Below are positions 8,486-16,503 of a stretch of DNA of 30,482 nucleotides, one piece after another (position 1 is the stretch's first letter; every line of letters starts with the position of its first letter). The position numbers and the translations under genes were made by a program. The DNA is from GCA-002701455 sp964342575 (GTDB taxonomy: Bacteria > Pseudomonadota > Alphaproteobacteria > Thalassobaculales > Thalassobaculaceae). Where the stretch lies: the NCBI GenBank assembly GCA_964342575.1, contig CAYFGZ010000038.1, forward strand, positions 1 to 30,482, read 5' to 3'. The notes beneath the pieces were generated by a model. The model was not told where the DNA came from, ran no database searches, and was given only the letters and a program-made list of their open reading frames with translations.

Positions 8486-8803
8486 ATGGATGACAATAAT
8501 CTTCATTGGTTAGGGATTATAAAAAGTATTGACCCAGAGTTAGAAAAAAGTGCGAAAGAATTAACCAACAATATAATAGAAAAAGAAACAGAAATCCCGA
8601 AAAAATATAAGGAACTTATCTTGCTAGCCTGTCTGACAGTAATTGGGAATCAAGCGGGCATCAGACACCAGGGCTACGAAGCAATGCATCAGGGTGCGAC
8701 TGATAAAGAAATCATCGAAGTACTGGCCCTAGCATCACTAGCTAGTGGCACTAGCAAACTGGCCGAGGGGATTTCCGTCTTAAAGGATCAATTTACCGTA
8801 TAA
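8486..8803 (+). CDS. Small carboxymuconolactone-decarboxylase-family protein, cysteine-less
   Basis: A 105-residue helical protein with the single-domain CMD layout: IPKKYKELILLACLTVIGNQ, then AGIRHQGYEAMHQGATDKEI and an ALASLASGTSKLAEGI helix. The position that is Cys-x-x-Cys-x-x-x-His in AhpD reads NQAGIRHQ here, keeping only the histidine. A strong ribosome-binding site (GGGGAAG, 8475-8481) precedes ATG 8486, and the gene lies 11 bases after the duplicated-domain gene, so they are very probably one transcript. The substrate and reaction are unknown. Such proteins often form homo-oligomers; a mixed complex with the first CMD protein of the cluster is possible but unproven. Confidence 0.85.
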   Translation: MDDNNLHWLGIIKSIDPELEKSAKELTNNIIEKETEIPKKYKELILLACLTVIGNQAGIRHQGYEAMHQGATDKEIIEVLALASLASGTSKLAEGISVLKDQFTV

Positions 8804-9156
8804 CAATTCGGCCAAATTCCCACGAGATAGTAATTATAAAAGTTGTAAAGGTTGGTTGAAGGTCTAATAACCCCGACTTCCGGGAATACCGGTCGTCGTA
8901 CTGCTATCCTTAGTGATGTCAGATGTTAACGCTGGATATATTTTAAGCTCTTTTGCTTCGTTTGCGTCGACAGTGAAGTTTCCACCGTATGCGGCTGTTG
9001 AACCTTCAATTCTTCATTGCATAGCAAATTTCTAACGTCTATATCCTGCAAAAAAACTAATAGTTGATAAACCCCAGGGTAAATGCGACCCGTAATTATC
9101 TTATAATTAAACATCCCGTCGACATGATTATAGTCTACAAATTTTTGAAAACAGCG
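8804..9156. other. Intergenic region after the decarboxylase-like cluster
   Basis: No convincing gene is present. A small stem-loop at 8874-8895 (CCGG-GAATA-CCGG, extended by CGA/TCG across a two-base bulge) lies 70 bases after the stop at 8803. It lacks a following T-run, so it is a doubtful terminator. A 39-codon plus-strand ORF (8916-9035) and a 62-codon minus-strand ORF (8926-9114) occur here, but neither has a good ribosome-binding site or recognisable sequence. Confidence 0.5.
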
Positions 9157-9516
9157 TTAAATAGGCTGTTCTTGTAGTTGTTTTCTTAAAATTTCATTCA
9201 AATGCAATCGTGCATTCCAGACCTCAACGCACTCCGGACATCGTTGTGTAGCTGCTCTTCTTGCTCTGTATGCTGGATGCTTTCGGCATCCCTCTGCTAG
9301 TGTCGTTAGCAGCTCGATCTTTAGCTCTGACATATCTTCCATTCCCTTTCTATTGAGCATAAAGTAGACCTTATCGACCATCTTAGACCATATTTTTACA
9401 GCAAAATTAATTATAGTTTTATCACAAACCTTAAGCTGGTATCTATCAAGTAGTCGTAATTCGATGCCCTTAGAATAATCGTTATCGGTGTTTACAATTA
9501 GAGAGTAGTTACACAT
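9157..9516 (-). CDS. Small hypothetical protein with conserved GCRKHPAYRARR / CPEC motif
   Basis: The C-terminal half reads LAEGCRKHPAYRARRAATQRCPECVEVWNARLHL and contains two short blocks, EGCRKHPAYRARR and RCPECVEVW. I have seen this type of sequence in small uncharacterised proteins of bacteria and phages; a Cys-based metal site is possible. Two starts are credible. ATG 9516 has GGAG 6 bases upstream and gives 119 residues with an unremarkable N-terminal half. ATG 9333 has AAAGGGA about 9 bases upstream and gives 58 residues starting MSELKIELLTTLAEG, which covers just the conserved part. I list the longer form. Function is unknown. The next gene upstream on this strand is the glutathione transferase to its right, which ends 118 bases away. 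Confidence 0.55.
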   Translation of the reverse strand: MCNYSLIVNTDNDYSKGIELRLLDRYQLKVCDKTIINFAVKIWSKMVDKVYFMLNRKGMEDMSELKIELLTTLAEGCRKHPAYRARRAATQRCPECVEVWNARLHLNEILRKQLQEQPI

Positions 9517-9634
9517 CTTATTCTCCGATGTTTTTATCCTTACATTTCGATTCTATAAAAAGATTATTTTTCCGAATGGATATACCCAGTTTAATCGTCA
9601 TTTCCATACTTCATTCAACATTTTCCTTCTTTTA

Positions 9635-10297
9635 TTACTGGGTGACGATACTACTCCCTCTAGCTTTCTGTACGTCAGCTCGACCAGCAGGCGGAGGTAA
9701 AATTATCCCACGTTGGCAAGCAGGTCGCTCACTAATAACCTTTATCCAGTGTTGAAGGTTATTGAGTCCCTCCACCGGAATCCGAGGCCAACGATGAGTG
9801 TGCACCCAGGCCCACGCAGCAATATCTGCAATACTGTATTCACCGGCTAAAAAATCAACCTCGTCGAGACGCCTATCAAGAACCTCGTACAAGCGCCGGG
9901 TTTCGTTCTTATAACGGCTTCGAGCCTCAGGCACATCCGAAGGAAAATACCGTTCAAACACAACTGCTTGCCCCTGCATCGGCCCTATGCCACCCATCTG
10001 AAACATAAGCCACTGCATGACTACGCTACGTCCTCTCATATCTTTGGGTAATAGCTTTCCAGCCTTTTCAGCCAAATAAATTAAAATAGCCCCTGATTCA
10101 AAGACAATAAAATCATCTTCCTCGCGATCCACTATGACCGGAATTCTTCCATTCGGATTTAGGGCCAAAAATTCTGTACTATGCTGCTCCCCCGCCGAAA
10201 GGTCCACGGGGTGGAGTCTGTAAGGCAGCCCCAGTTCCTCCAAAACAATTGTGACTTTCCAGCCGTTTGGAGTTGCTGACGTATACAAATCAATCAT
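9635..10297 (-). CDS. yfcG: Glutathione transferase-like protein, YfcG/Nu class
   Basis: A 220-residue two-domain cytosolic glutathione transferase. The start MIDLYTSATPNGWK matches the Escherichia coli YfcG pattern, with Thr9 and Asn11 at the glutathione-thiol position in place of the usual Tyr, Ser or Cys. NPNGRIPVIVD has the cis-Pro, and FESGAILIYLAEK binds the glutathione gamma-glutamyl part. The helical domain has LAGEYSIADIAAWAWV, the conserved folding motif. Known relatives act mainly as disulfide-bond reductases, using glutathione disulfide as cofactor, rather than as classic conjugating enzymes. AAGG lies 8 bases before the ATG. The gene follows the HCCA-isomerase-like gene by 62 bases on the same strand, so both may serve thiol or aromatic-compound metabolism. 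Confidence 0.92.
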   Translation of the reverse strand: MIDLYTSATPNGWKVTIVLEELGLPYRLHPVDLSAGEQHSTEFLALNPNGRIPVIVDREEDDFIVFESGAILIYLAEKAGKLLPKDMRGRSVVMQWLMFQMGGIGPMQGQAVVFERYFPSDVPEARSRYKNETRRLYEVLDRRLDEVDFLAGEYSIADIAAWAWVHTHRWPRIPVEGLNNLQHWIKVISERPACQRGIILPPPAGRADVQKARGSSIVTQ

Positions 10298-10359
10298 AGT
10301 TTCAACCTTTTATTAATTCTTTTGTTTTAGAATCGATAATTCGCGGGTATGAATTTTTT

Positions 10360-11166
10360 TTACGGGCCTTCCCAAGCGTGCGAGAATTCCGCTTTAACAC
10401 TATCGTTACGGGCCAGCCCTTGTGCAGAAAATTTAGTTCGAATTAAAGCTAAATGTTCCCGTCCAAAGAGACCTACCTCTCTCTCTTTTGAGTAATCGTA
10501 AAATACGTAATGAGGAGTCCCAACGAAGCCACTAGCGTGTGCTTCTTCTTTATAGGTCAAAAGTTCTCGCTGACCGTCCCCCTCATCGTCAACAAATTCC
10601 TCAAAGCCATCTAGATCAACTCCCACCCTTGCAAGCGAGTCCTTTAATTGGCTCGTGGATTCAACTTCGTACTCTCGCCACCCACTGCCCCAACCGCGTA
10701 GACAAACATCCATCATGAAAGGTATTTCTAGTGATTGACGCTTTGCGAAGACAAAAGATCTGTGGGCAAGTTCCACATCGAGAAGACGGTAGGGACTTCT
10801 AAGCGGAATTCCCTGCAACTTACTGTATTCTCTAGCAGCCGCATAGAACATACGTGCTCTTCGATCTGACTCGGGTGAAGGAGGTCGCCTTTTGTTATCG
10901 TGGACTGTGGTACTTATTCCCATTCTAGTATAGCTTAATGTATACGGACGAAAGTCAATGTTAACACGGTAGTCTCTAGCCACCTCCAAAGTAGGGCGCA
11001 CGGCAATGTAGGCGTGCGGGGATTTCATATCCAAATAAACAGTAAGCAAACTGTCACCATCAAAGTTCCGGACATGCCACCCCTTCTCAACCTCTCTCAT
11101 AATCCGATCTACCGCTTCTGATAGCGGTTCATGAGGCAATATCTGGGATTTATATTTCAAAGCCAT
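10360..11166 (-). CDS. DsbA-family / 2-hydroxychromene-2-carboxylate isomerase-like protein
   Basis: A 268-residue thioredoxin-fold protein of the DsbA/kappa-glutathione-transferase branch. The first strand and active-site region read VYLDMKSPHAYIAVRP (about residues 43-58), with Ser-Pro where DsbA has its CxxC motif, as in 2-hydroxychromene-2-carboxylate isomerase. The helical insert follows, and then EEAHASGFVGTPHYVFYD, where GTPHYVF holds the cis-Pro of the fold. About 35 residues precede the fold, longer than usual. True isomerases use glutathione in naphthalene breakdown, but no other such gene is nearby, so the substrate is open. The neighbouring glutathione transferase on the same strand fits a glutathione link. 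No good ribosome-binding site is visible. Confidence 0.78.
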   Translation of the reverse strand: MALKYKSQILPHEPLSEAVDRIMREVEKGWHVRNFDGDSLLTVYLDMKSPHAYIAVRPTLEVARDYRVNIDFRPYTLSYTRMGISTTVHDNKRRPPSPESDRRARMFYAAAREYSKLQGIPLRSPYRLLDVELAHRSFVFAKRQSLEIPFMMDVCLRGWGSGWREYEVESTSQLKDSLARVGVDLDGFEEFVDDEGDGQRELLTYKEEAHASGFVGTPHYVFYDYSKEREVGLFGREHLALIRTKFSAQGLARNDSVKAEFSHAWEGP

Positions 11167-11376
11167 GACTTTTGAGGTTTCCCTATAATTTAGTGTGTAA
11201 AAAAAAATCTATCGTTGAATTCCATAAGAAACAACCTTTCAGCTACTTTCTTCTCACTTCGTTTATAGACATTCACATGCTTAAGGCTAACGGTAAATAT
11301 CCGAATGAAAACCCGATAGCTGAAATGTATTGGAGACACTATATTTTTGAATCAATCTTATTTACTATTCTGCTGC

Positions 11377-13602
11377 ATGAAGGTAAGTGTTCCAGAATTA
11401 TTTGCGCAAGGTGTTGAAGCACACCAGCAAGGGCGGCTCCAAGTTGCGGAACAGCGTTATCGAAGTATCGTTGAGCACGATGCTAAGCACCCTAGTGCCA
11501 ACCATAATCTAGGTGTGTTGGCTGCCCAGAATGGTCAGTTAGAGATATCTATTGGTTATTTCAAGATAGCATTAGATGCTAGACCAGAAAACGGACAATT
11601 TTGGATTAGTTTAATTGATGCGTATGTAAAATTAGAACAGTTTGAAAAAGCAAATGATACTTTGAAAAGAGGCAAAGAGCTCGGATTGAAAGGTGATAGG
11701 GTTAATCAACTTGAGAGTTTATTGCAAAAAAAAGTAGTACTTAACAAATTACCAGAAACTAATGCCCACCCGTTGTTCAAGTTATTTCACCTGTATCGTG
11801 AAAATCGTCTCCACGACGCCTTGGTACTGGGAGATCAGATGGCTCGTCTACAAGATAACAATGAACACTTTCACAGCCTACTTGGAGCAATAAACAGTTC
11901 TTTAGGCAATTACCAAAAAGCTCATGATCACTATGCGAAATCTGTTGAACTCGCCCCGGGTCAGGCAGCTACACACAATAATCTCGGAACATCTCTCAAC
12001 AAACTCGGACACTATGAAAAAGCTATCGATAGTATAAATCGAGCATTAGAATTGAATGGAGAGTATGCTGGAGCATATAATAATTTAGCAGAAACGCTGG
12101 AGAATATTGGTGAACAGGAACTAGCGACAAAAAATTTCCAAAAAGCGATCAAGTTGGACCCCAAACTAGTCGAAACCCACAACAATCTAGGAGTGCTTTA
12201 CAATAAACGGCAAATGCACACCGAAGCAGCCAAATGCTTTAAAAGAGCGCTTAAATTCGATCCAAGCTACACAATAACACTAAACAATTGTGGTCTAACA
12301 TACAGCAAAATGGGAGAGACGAAAACCGCCATCGCCTATTATAAAAAGGCCATACTCGTTCAACCCAATTATATTGAGGCCTATGGTAATTTGGGAAAAG
12401 AGTATGCGGACAATGAACAGAGGAAGGAGGCTGAACTTAGTTATAAATCGGGAATCAAAATTAAACCTAGCGATGCTTCACTCCATTACAACATGGGTCA
12501 CTTACAGACAGAGGACAAAAAATATCGAGAGTCATTGAAAGACTATTTTAGAGCTATAGTCTGTGATCCGCAATTTGCCGACTCATACAATAACCTAGCA
12601 TTATCATTCGACATGCTACGTAATAATAAAGACGCGCAAAAAAATTATGAAAGGACTATTAATCTTCGAACTGACCATATAGATGCTAATGTAGGCCTTT
12701 TTCACGTTACCGGAAAAGAAGTGCCTGGATGGCATATTCCAATGATGAATGACGGCCCCCGTAACCAGTCATACCTTGCGGCTCTAAAGTCTTCAGTAGA
12801 TGAAAATACAAAAATTTTAGAAATTGGCACTGGCTCAGGACTGTTAGCAATGCTGGCTTGTCAGTGTGGTACTAAACAAAAAGTTATTACTTGCGAGTTA
12901 GAACCTGTTATAGCATCAACCGCCCAAAAGATAATAGAAAGGAACGGCTTTGCTAACTCAATAAAAATTATTCCCAAAATTTCTAAAGAGCTTACAGTAG
13001 GGGAAGACCTTCCCGAAAAAGCTGATTTGATAGTTTCAGAAATTATATCAAACGAGTTTCTAGGTGAAGGTGTTTTGAGTACCATAGAGGATGCCAAAAA
13101 CCGTTTGTTGGCACCTAATGGAATTATAATTCCTGAAGCAGGTAGTATAATGATTAATCTAATCGGCGGAGAATCGATTGGGAAAAAACTATATGTGGGA
13201 AAAGTACTTGGCCTGGACCTCTCAGAATTCAATCAAATTAAACGTAAGAAAATCTCGATTGATCAACAGATGAATCGTCTAGAAATGTACGCTACCGATA
13301 CCGAGGCGTTCAATTTTAATTTTTATAGAGAAAAATACTTTCCTCCAGAAATAAAGGTTCTGGAAATTCCCGTTACAAAATCAGGAAAATGTTATGGCTT
13401 TGCCCAATGGGTTCGTCTTCATTTATTAAAAGACATAGTTTTCGAGAACCATCCCATACATCAACCCGCCGAATCTGCATGGTTCCCAATGTTCTATCCA
13501 TTCCTAAACCCAATCAACTTAAAAAAAGGACAGGTAGCCCGTGTAAAAGCTATACACGATCGAAATATCCCGATTTTCGAACTTACCGGAATAGATGGGT
13601 AA
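11377..13602 (+). CDS. TPR protein fused to a PRMT7/9-like protein arginine methyltransferase
   Basis: A 741-residue protein. Residues 1 to about 430 form some 11-12 tetratricopeptide repeats of 34 residues, with repeated NNLG/A-x-G-x-x-x-A-x-x-x-x-x-x-A-L-x-x-x-P units, probably a protein-binding scaffold. From residue 452 a class I SAM-dependent methyltransferase follows. It begins WHIPMMNDGPRNQSY, like the PRMT7/9 lead-in. Motif I is EIGTGSGLLAML (from Glu482), then ITCELEP. The SEIISNEFLGEGVL segment puts Glu555 and Glu564 nine residues apart, the spacing of the PRMT double-E loop that grips the substrate arginine. The ending continues as a beta-barrel-like region (FAQWVRLHL). The chosen ATG lacks a clear ribosome-binding site; an in-frame TTG at 11347 would add 10 residues. 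It may modify its own TPR-bound partner; the target is unknown. Confidence 0.85.
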   Translation: MKVSVPELFAQGVEAHQQGRLQVAEQRYRSIVEHDAKHPSANHNLGVLAAQNGQLEISIGYFKIALDARPENGQFWISLIDAYVKLEQFEKANDTLKRGKELGLKGDRVNQLESLLQKKVVLNKLPETNAHPLFKLFHLYRENRLHDALVLGDQMARLQDNNEHFHSLLGAINSSLGNYQKAHDHYAKSVELAPGQAATHNNLGTSLNKLGHYEKAIDSINRALELNGEYAGAYNNLAETLENIGEQELATKNFQKAIKLDPKLVETHNNLGVLYNKRQMHTEAAKCFKRALKFDPSYTITLNNCGLTYSKMGETKTAIAYYKKAILVQPNYIEAYGNLGKEYADNEQRKEAELSYKSGIKIKPSDASLHYNMGHLQTEDKKYRESLKDYFRAIVCDPQFADSYNNLALSFDMLRNNKDAQKNYERTINLRTDHIDANVGLFHVTGKEVPGWHIPMMNDGPRNQSYLAALKSSVDENTKILEIGTGSGLLAMLACQCGTKQKVITCELEPVIASTAQKIIERNGFANSIKIIPKISKELTVGEDLPEKADLIVSEIISNEFLGEGVLSTIEDAKNRLLAPNGIIIPEAGSIMINLIGGESIGKKLYVGKVLGLDLSEFNQIKRKKISIDQQMNRLEMYATDTEAFNFNFYREKYFPPEIKVLEIPVTKSGKCYGFAQWVRLHLLKDIVFENHPIHQPAESAWFPMFYPFLNPINLKKGQVARVKAIHDRNIPIFELTGIDG

Positions 13603-13750
13603 AATTGCTGAAATCAAATTTATTGGACGGCAAGAGATATCTAATTTTCGTGTTCGATTTTCGTCTGCTGTAAACGATTATAGTCGAAATCCAGATATTA
13701 TGAACAGGCAGCTGTTAGCCAAATTTGAATTTTGGGGTTACGTCTTGTAG
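13595..13750 (+). CDS. Possible 51-residue protein overlapping the TPR-methyltransferase stop
   Basis: The ATG at 13595 overlaps the stop of the TPR-methyltransferase gene (ATGGGTAA, one base out of frame), a layout that favours translational coupling. The frame gives MGKIAEIKFIGRQEISNFRV and goes on to KFEFWGYVL, 51 residues with alternating hydrophobic and charged residues and no membrane segment. A weak GGA lies 4 bases upstream. I do not recognise it. It could be a partner or substrate of the upstream methyltransferase (it has several arginines) or a chance frame. Confidence 0.35.
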   Translation: MGKIAEIKFIGRQEISNFRVRFSSAVNDYSRNPDIMNRQLLAKFEFWGYVL

Positions 13751-13811
13751 TATAGCGAAGTATCTAGTTTTTTTGGAAAACCTTACAGAACAAAATCGCG
13801 GAAACTCTTGG

Positions 13812-14696
13812 ATGAAAGCTGGCGTAGTTTATCCCCAAACTGAACTTAAAGGCGACCCCGGCGCGGTTAAAGCTTTCGCTCAGGCGGCCGAGGACTTAGG
13901 CTATGATCATTTAATACTTTACGACCATGTCCTTGGTGCCGATCACGCGGATAGAAATCCAAAACTGACGGGCCCTTATAAAGATACTGATCCGTTTCAC
14001 GAGCCATTAGTGACATTTGCCTTCCTCGCAGGTGTAACTAAATCGATCGAATTAACAACAGGCGTTTTAATTCTGCCACAAAGACAAACAGTCTTAGTCG
14101 CCAAACAGGCCGCAGACGTCGATTTGTTTTCCGACGGCCGCCTCAGACTATGTGTGGGAGTTGGCTGGAATTGGGTCGAATATGAAGGGTTGGAGATCCC
14201 AGAATATTTTAAAAGACGAGGCAAACGGCAAGAAAACCAGATAAACCTGCTTCGGAAACTTTGGGACGAACATGTGCTAGACTATAATGATTCTGATCAC
14301 AAAATAATTAGGGCAGGGATATTACCGAGGCCAAACAGACAAATACCTATCTGGCTGGGTGGATTCAGCCAGCCAGCCTACGATAGAGCGGCTCGGCTAG
14401 CTGATGGCTTCCTGTTTGCAGGGCGGAGCCAAACCGAAGCAATAGAGCACAAAGCCTATATGGAAAAAAAACTCATAGAACTGGGGAGACCAACCGATAA
14501 CTTCGGTTTTGAATCTATCCAACAATATAATCGCGGCCCGAATCAGTGGCCTCATGATATTATCGATTGGTCCAGTGCTGGAGGTAGTCATATATCCCTT
14601 GTTACAATGGGGTCCGGTTTCGAAAAAATGGATCACCACATCGATGCGCTGAAGCGCTGGCGAAACGTGTATGAGGGGGTAACCAACGGCCAATGA
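13812..14696 (+). CDS. Luciferase-like (LLM) flavin- or F420-dependent oxidoreductase
   Basis: A 294-residue TIM-barrel oxidoreductase of the bacterial luciferase-like family. From ATG 13812 it reads MKAGVVYPQTELKGDPGAVKAF, the normal family start; earlier in-frame codons to 13725 add 29 unrelated residues. Family markers are DLGYDHLILYDHVLG, FAFLAGVTKSIELTTGVLILPQRQ (in two blocks), DLFSDGRLRLCVGVGWNWVEYEG, IPIWLGGFSQPAYDRAARLADGF and SLVTMGSGF. Many relatives are annotated as F420-dependent, but alphaproteobacterial members may use FMN; the sequence does not decide. GGA about 10 bases upstream is a weak ribosome-binding site. The substrate is unknown. It stands alone on the plus strand after the possible small ORF. 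Confidence 0.88.
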   Translation: MKAGVVYPQTELKGDPGAVKAFAQAAEDLGYDHLILYDHVLGADHADRNPKLTGPYKDTDPFHEPLVTFAFLAGVTKSIELTTGVLILPQRQTVLVAKQAADVDLFSDGRLRLCVGVGWNWVEYEGLEIPEYFKRRGKRQENQINLLRKLWDEHVLDYNDSDHKIIRAGILPRPNRQIPIWLGGFSQPAYDRAARLADGFLFAGRSQTEAIEHKAYMEKKLIELGRPTDNFGFESIQQYNRGPNQWPHDIIDWSSAGGSHISLVTMGSGFEKMDHHIDALKRWRNVYEGVTNGQ

Positions 14697-14903
14697 TGAT
14701 GGACTAATATTGAAGGTTCTTCTGGCTGGGAGATGATCCACTGTAAACCGCCGCCGCAATAACTTGAGGTGATTAAAGGTGACAACAAACAGAACAAATT
14801 CAATCAGTCGACCACCGCCCTCCTTACTTTACCAACAAAATCGGAGATCTTTATCTTTATCAATTTTCTAGGCCCCGAACCGATGTCTAGAACTTGTCTG
14901 CTT

Positions 14904-15614
14904 CTAACTTAAATCCCTAAAGTCGGAAAGTGACCTAATTTGTATACCACGACTGTCAAAATTTGATGAATCCATCCACGCTTCATGGGTCGATTTCAAA
15001 GCCGGCCACTCTTTATCAATGATTGAAAACCATGCTGTGTCACGATTGCGGCCCCGATAATGGGTTGCCTGTCTGAAAATACCTTCAAACCTGAATCCTA
15101 ATCGCTCCGCCGCCTTTCGAGAAGGCAGATTAAGAGAATCACATTTCCACTCATATCTGCGATACCCGAGCTCGAAAGCAAATTTTATTTTTAAATACAT
15201 CGCCTCGGTTGCTAAAACTGTACGCTGAAGTTTTGGCGAGAACCGTAAATGCCCTACTTCAATCGTTGCATTGCTCGCGTTTATATGGAGAAACGCTCCT
15301 AGTCCAATCGCCTTATTATCTCGGACGTTAACATATGTCCAAAACATAGGGTCATCGCCCATACAAGCGCGCTCCATCCAGCTCCTATACTCTACAAGGC
15401 TTTCAAACGGCCCATAAGCTAGATAGGTCCAGCCTTCACCTGAGCTGTCCAGTTCGTTCGCCTCGAACAAATCGGAAGCATGGCGTTCTGGATCCAAAGG
15501 CTCGACTCGCACATATTTACCTTCCAACACGACTCTCGGGGGAACAACTGGAGATCTCCAACCTAATGGAAGATTATCCCCAATTAACTGACCCAATTCA
15601 TTTCGATTTGCCAT
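14904..15614 (-). CDS. GNAT-family N-acetyltransferase (RimJ/RimL type)
   Basis: A 236-residue acetyltransferase of the GNAT fold using acetyl-CoA. The start is ATG 15614, because a good ribosome-binding site (GAGGTG) lies 4 bases before it; this start overlaps the sulfurtransferase stop by 17 bases. The order is an N-terminal YVRVEPLDPERHASDL (strand 1), YGPFESLVEYRSWM, then ATIEVGHLRFSPKLQRTVLATEAMYLKIKFAFE (in two blocks; the usual acetyl-CoA loop is replaced by SPKLQRTVLATE) and WKCDSLNLPSRKAAERLGFRFEGIFRQ near the end. The SRKAAERLGFRFEG ending is typical of RimJ/RimL-like enzymes. The substrate is unknown; relatives act on protein N-termini, amino acids or antibiotics. It shares a transcript with the sulfurtransferase. 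Confidence 0.88.
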   Translation of the reverse strand: MANRNELGQLIGDNLPLGWRSPVVPPRVVLEGKYVRVEPLDPERHASDLFEANELDSSGEGWTYLAYGPFESLVEYRSWMERACMGDDPMFWTYVNVRDNKAIGLGAFLHINASNATIEVGHLRFSPKLQRTVLATEAMYLKIKFAFELGYRRYEWKCDSLNLPSRKAAERLGFRFEGIFRQATHYRGRNRDTAWFSIIDKEWPALKSTHEAWMDSSNFDSRGIQIRSLSDFRDLS

Positions 15615-16503
15615 CACCCACCTCGATCGGCAAAGACTCATCCGTTGCCCATTCACTCATCGAATTATCGTAAATCCCCAATTTTTCAAAACCTAATTGG
15701 TAAAGGACAAAGGTAGTGAGGGTAGCCGCTATTCCCCCGCCACAGTAGTTTATTATTTTATGGTGACGTTCCATCCCAGCGTTACTTATAATGCTTAATA
15801 TTTGTTTGGGTGATTTGAGTGTACCTCTATCAGTCTCTAACAATTCATGAAACGGAATATTTATACTGCCCGGTATTCTGCCAGGGCGGCCATATCGCGT
15901 ACTTTTACCCTTAAAAATATCCTCCGTAAGCGAGTTGAGAAGAATGGAGTCTTCCCTTCCTAAAGCTGCCACGACCTCATTTTTATCTACAAACAAACGG
16001 GTATTTAGTTTGGCCTTAAATTCCGCCGTTTCAAATTCATTAATGCCACTCTCTGTCGCAAAACCCAGTCGTTTCCACTCCCTCAGTCCTCCATTCAGGA
16101 CACTTACTTTTGTATAACCAACCGCCGCGAGCATGGCCCAAATTCGGGTAGCCCATTGCATCCCATTATTTGCGTATAGAACGATATGGTAGGGGCTACC
16201 AATCCCTAACTTTTCAAATTTTTCGGCAAGAGATTCTAAATCAGGCAGAGTAAGGCCGTAAGGGCTGTCATCATCAGACAAGTCTTTTTGCAGATCTAAA
16301 TAGGCGGCCGCCGGTATGTGTGCGTCCTTATAATTCGACCAGCAACTTTTCACATCATATGGTTTTGAAGGATGATCGTCCGTGTAGTCAAGGAAGGTAG
16401 TACAATCAAACACCCTTATCTCATTATTTCCCAGTTTTTCGTTTAGAGTATCGCAATCAATAATTTTTTCTGGAAACAACCAATTTATGCTTTTTTCAGT
16501 CAA
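15598..16503 (-). CDS. Two-domain sulfurtransferase (3-mercaptopyruvate sulfurtransferase/rhodanese-like)
   Basis: A 301-residue protein with two rhodanese domains. Residues 15-150 are the N-terminal domain, whose former catalytic loop is ANNGMQWATR without Cys, as expected for the inactive half. Residues 165-295 are the C-terminal domain with Cys254 in NYCGGGIAAT. The loop CGGGIAA is closer to the mercaptopyruvate sulfurtransferase CGSGVTA than to thiosulfate sulfurtransferase CRKGVTA, but matches neither exactly. Other signs are CWSNYKDAHIPAAAYLDL, RIPGSINIPFHELL and LNGGLREWK. The start TTG 16503 is chosen because GGAGG lies 6 bases upstream; an in-frame TTG at 16524 has no such site. The following GNAT gene overlaps its end by 17 bases. 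Confidence 0.9.
   Translation of the reverse strand: MTEKSINWLFPEKIIDCDTLNEKLGNNEIRVFDCTTFLDYTDDHPSKPYDVKSCWSNYKDAHIPAAAYLDLQKDLSDDDSPYGLTLPDLESLAEKFEKLGIGSPYHIVLYANNGMQWATRIWAMLAAVGYTKVSVLNGGLREWKRLGFATESGINEFETAEFKAKLNTRLFVDKNEVVAALGREDSILLNSLTEDIFKGKSTRYGRPGRIPGSINIPFHELLETDRGTLKSPKQILSIISNAGMERHHKIINYCGGGIAATLTTFVLYQLGFEKLGIYDNSMSEWATDESLPIEVGDGKSK

Noticed and set aside
8916..9035. 39-codon plus-strand ORF MSDVNAGYILSSFASF..., considered as a remnant of an MmgE/PrpD-type gene
   Set aside because: The match was only vague, the frame ends without the expected conserved Asp-x-x-Gly region, and no continuation was found in other frames.
8926..9114. 62-codon minus-strand ORF starting MFNYKIITGRIYPG
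   Set aside because: No usable ribosome-binding site, no recognisable motif, and it lies in an AT-rich gap where such frames occur by chance.
11172..11417. 81-codon ORF before the TPR-methyltransferase, and a 9-base inverted repeat (11237-11245 with 11317-11325)
   Set aside because: The ORF overlaps the start of the real gene and has no motif. The repeat arms are short and 71 bases apart, within chance.
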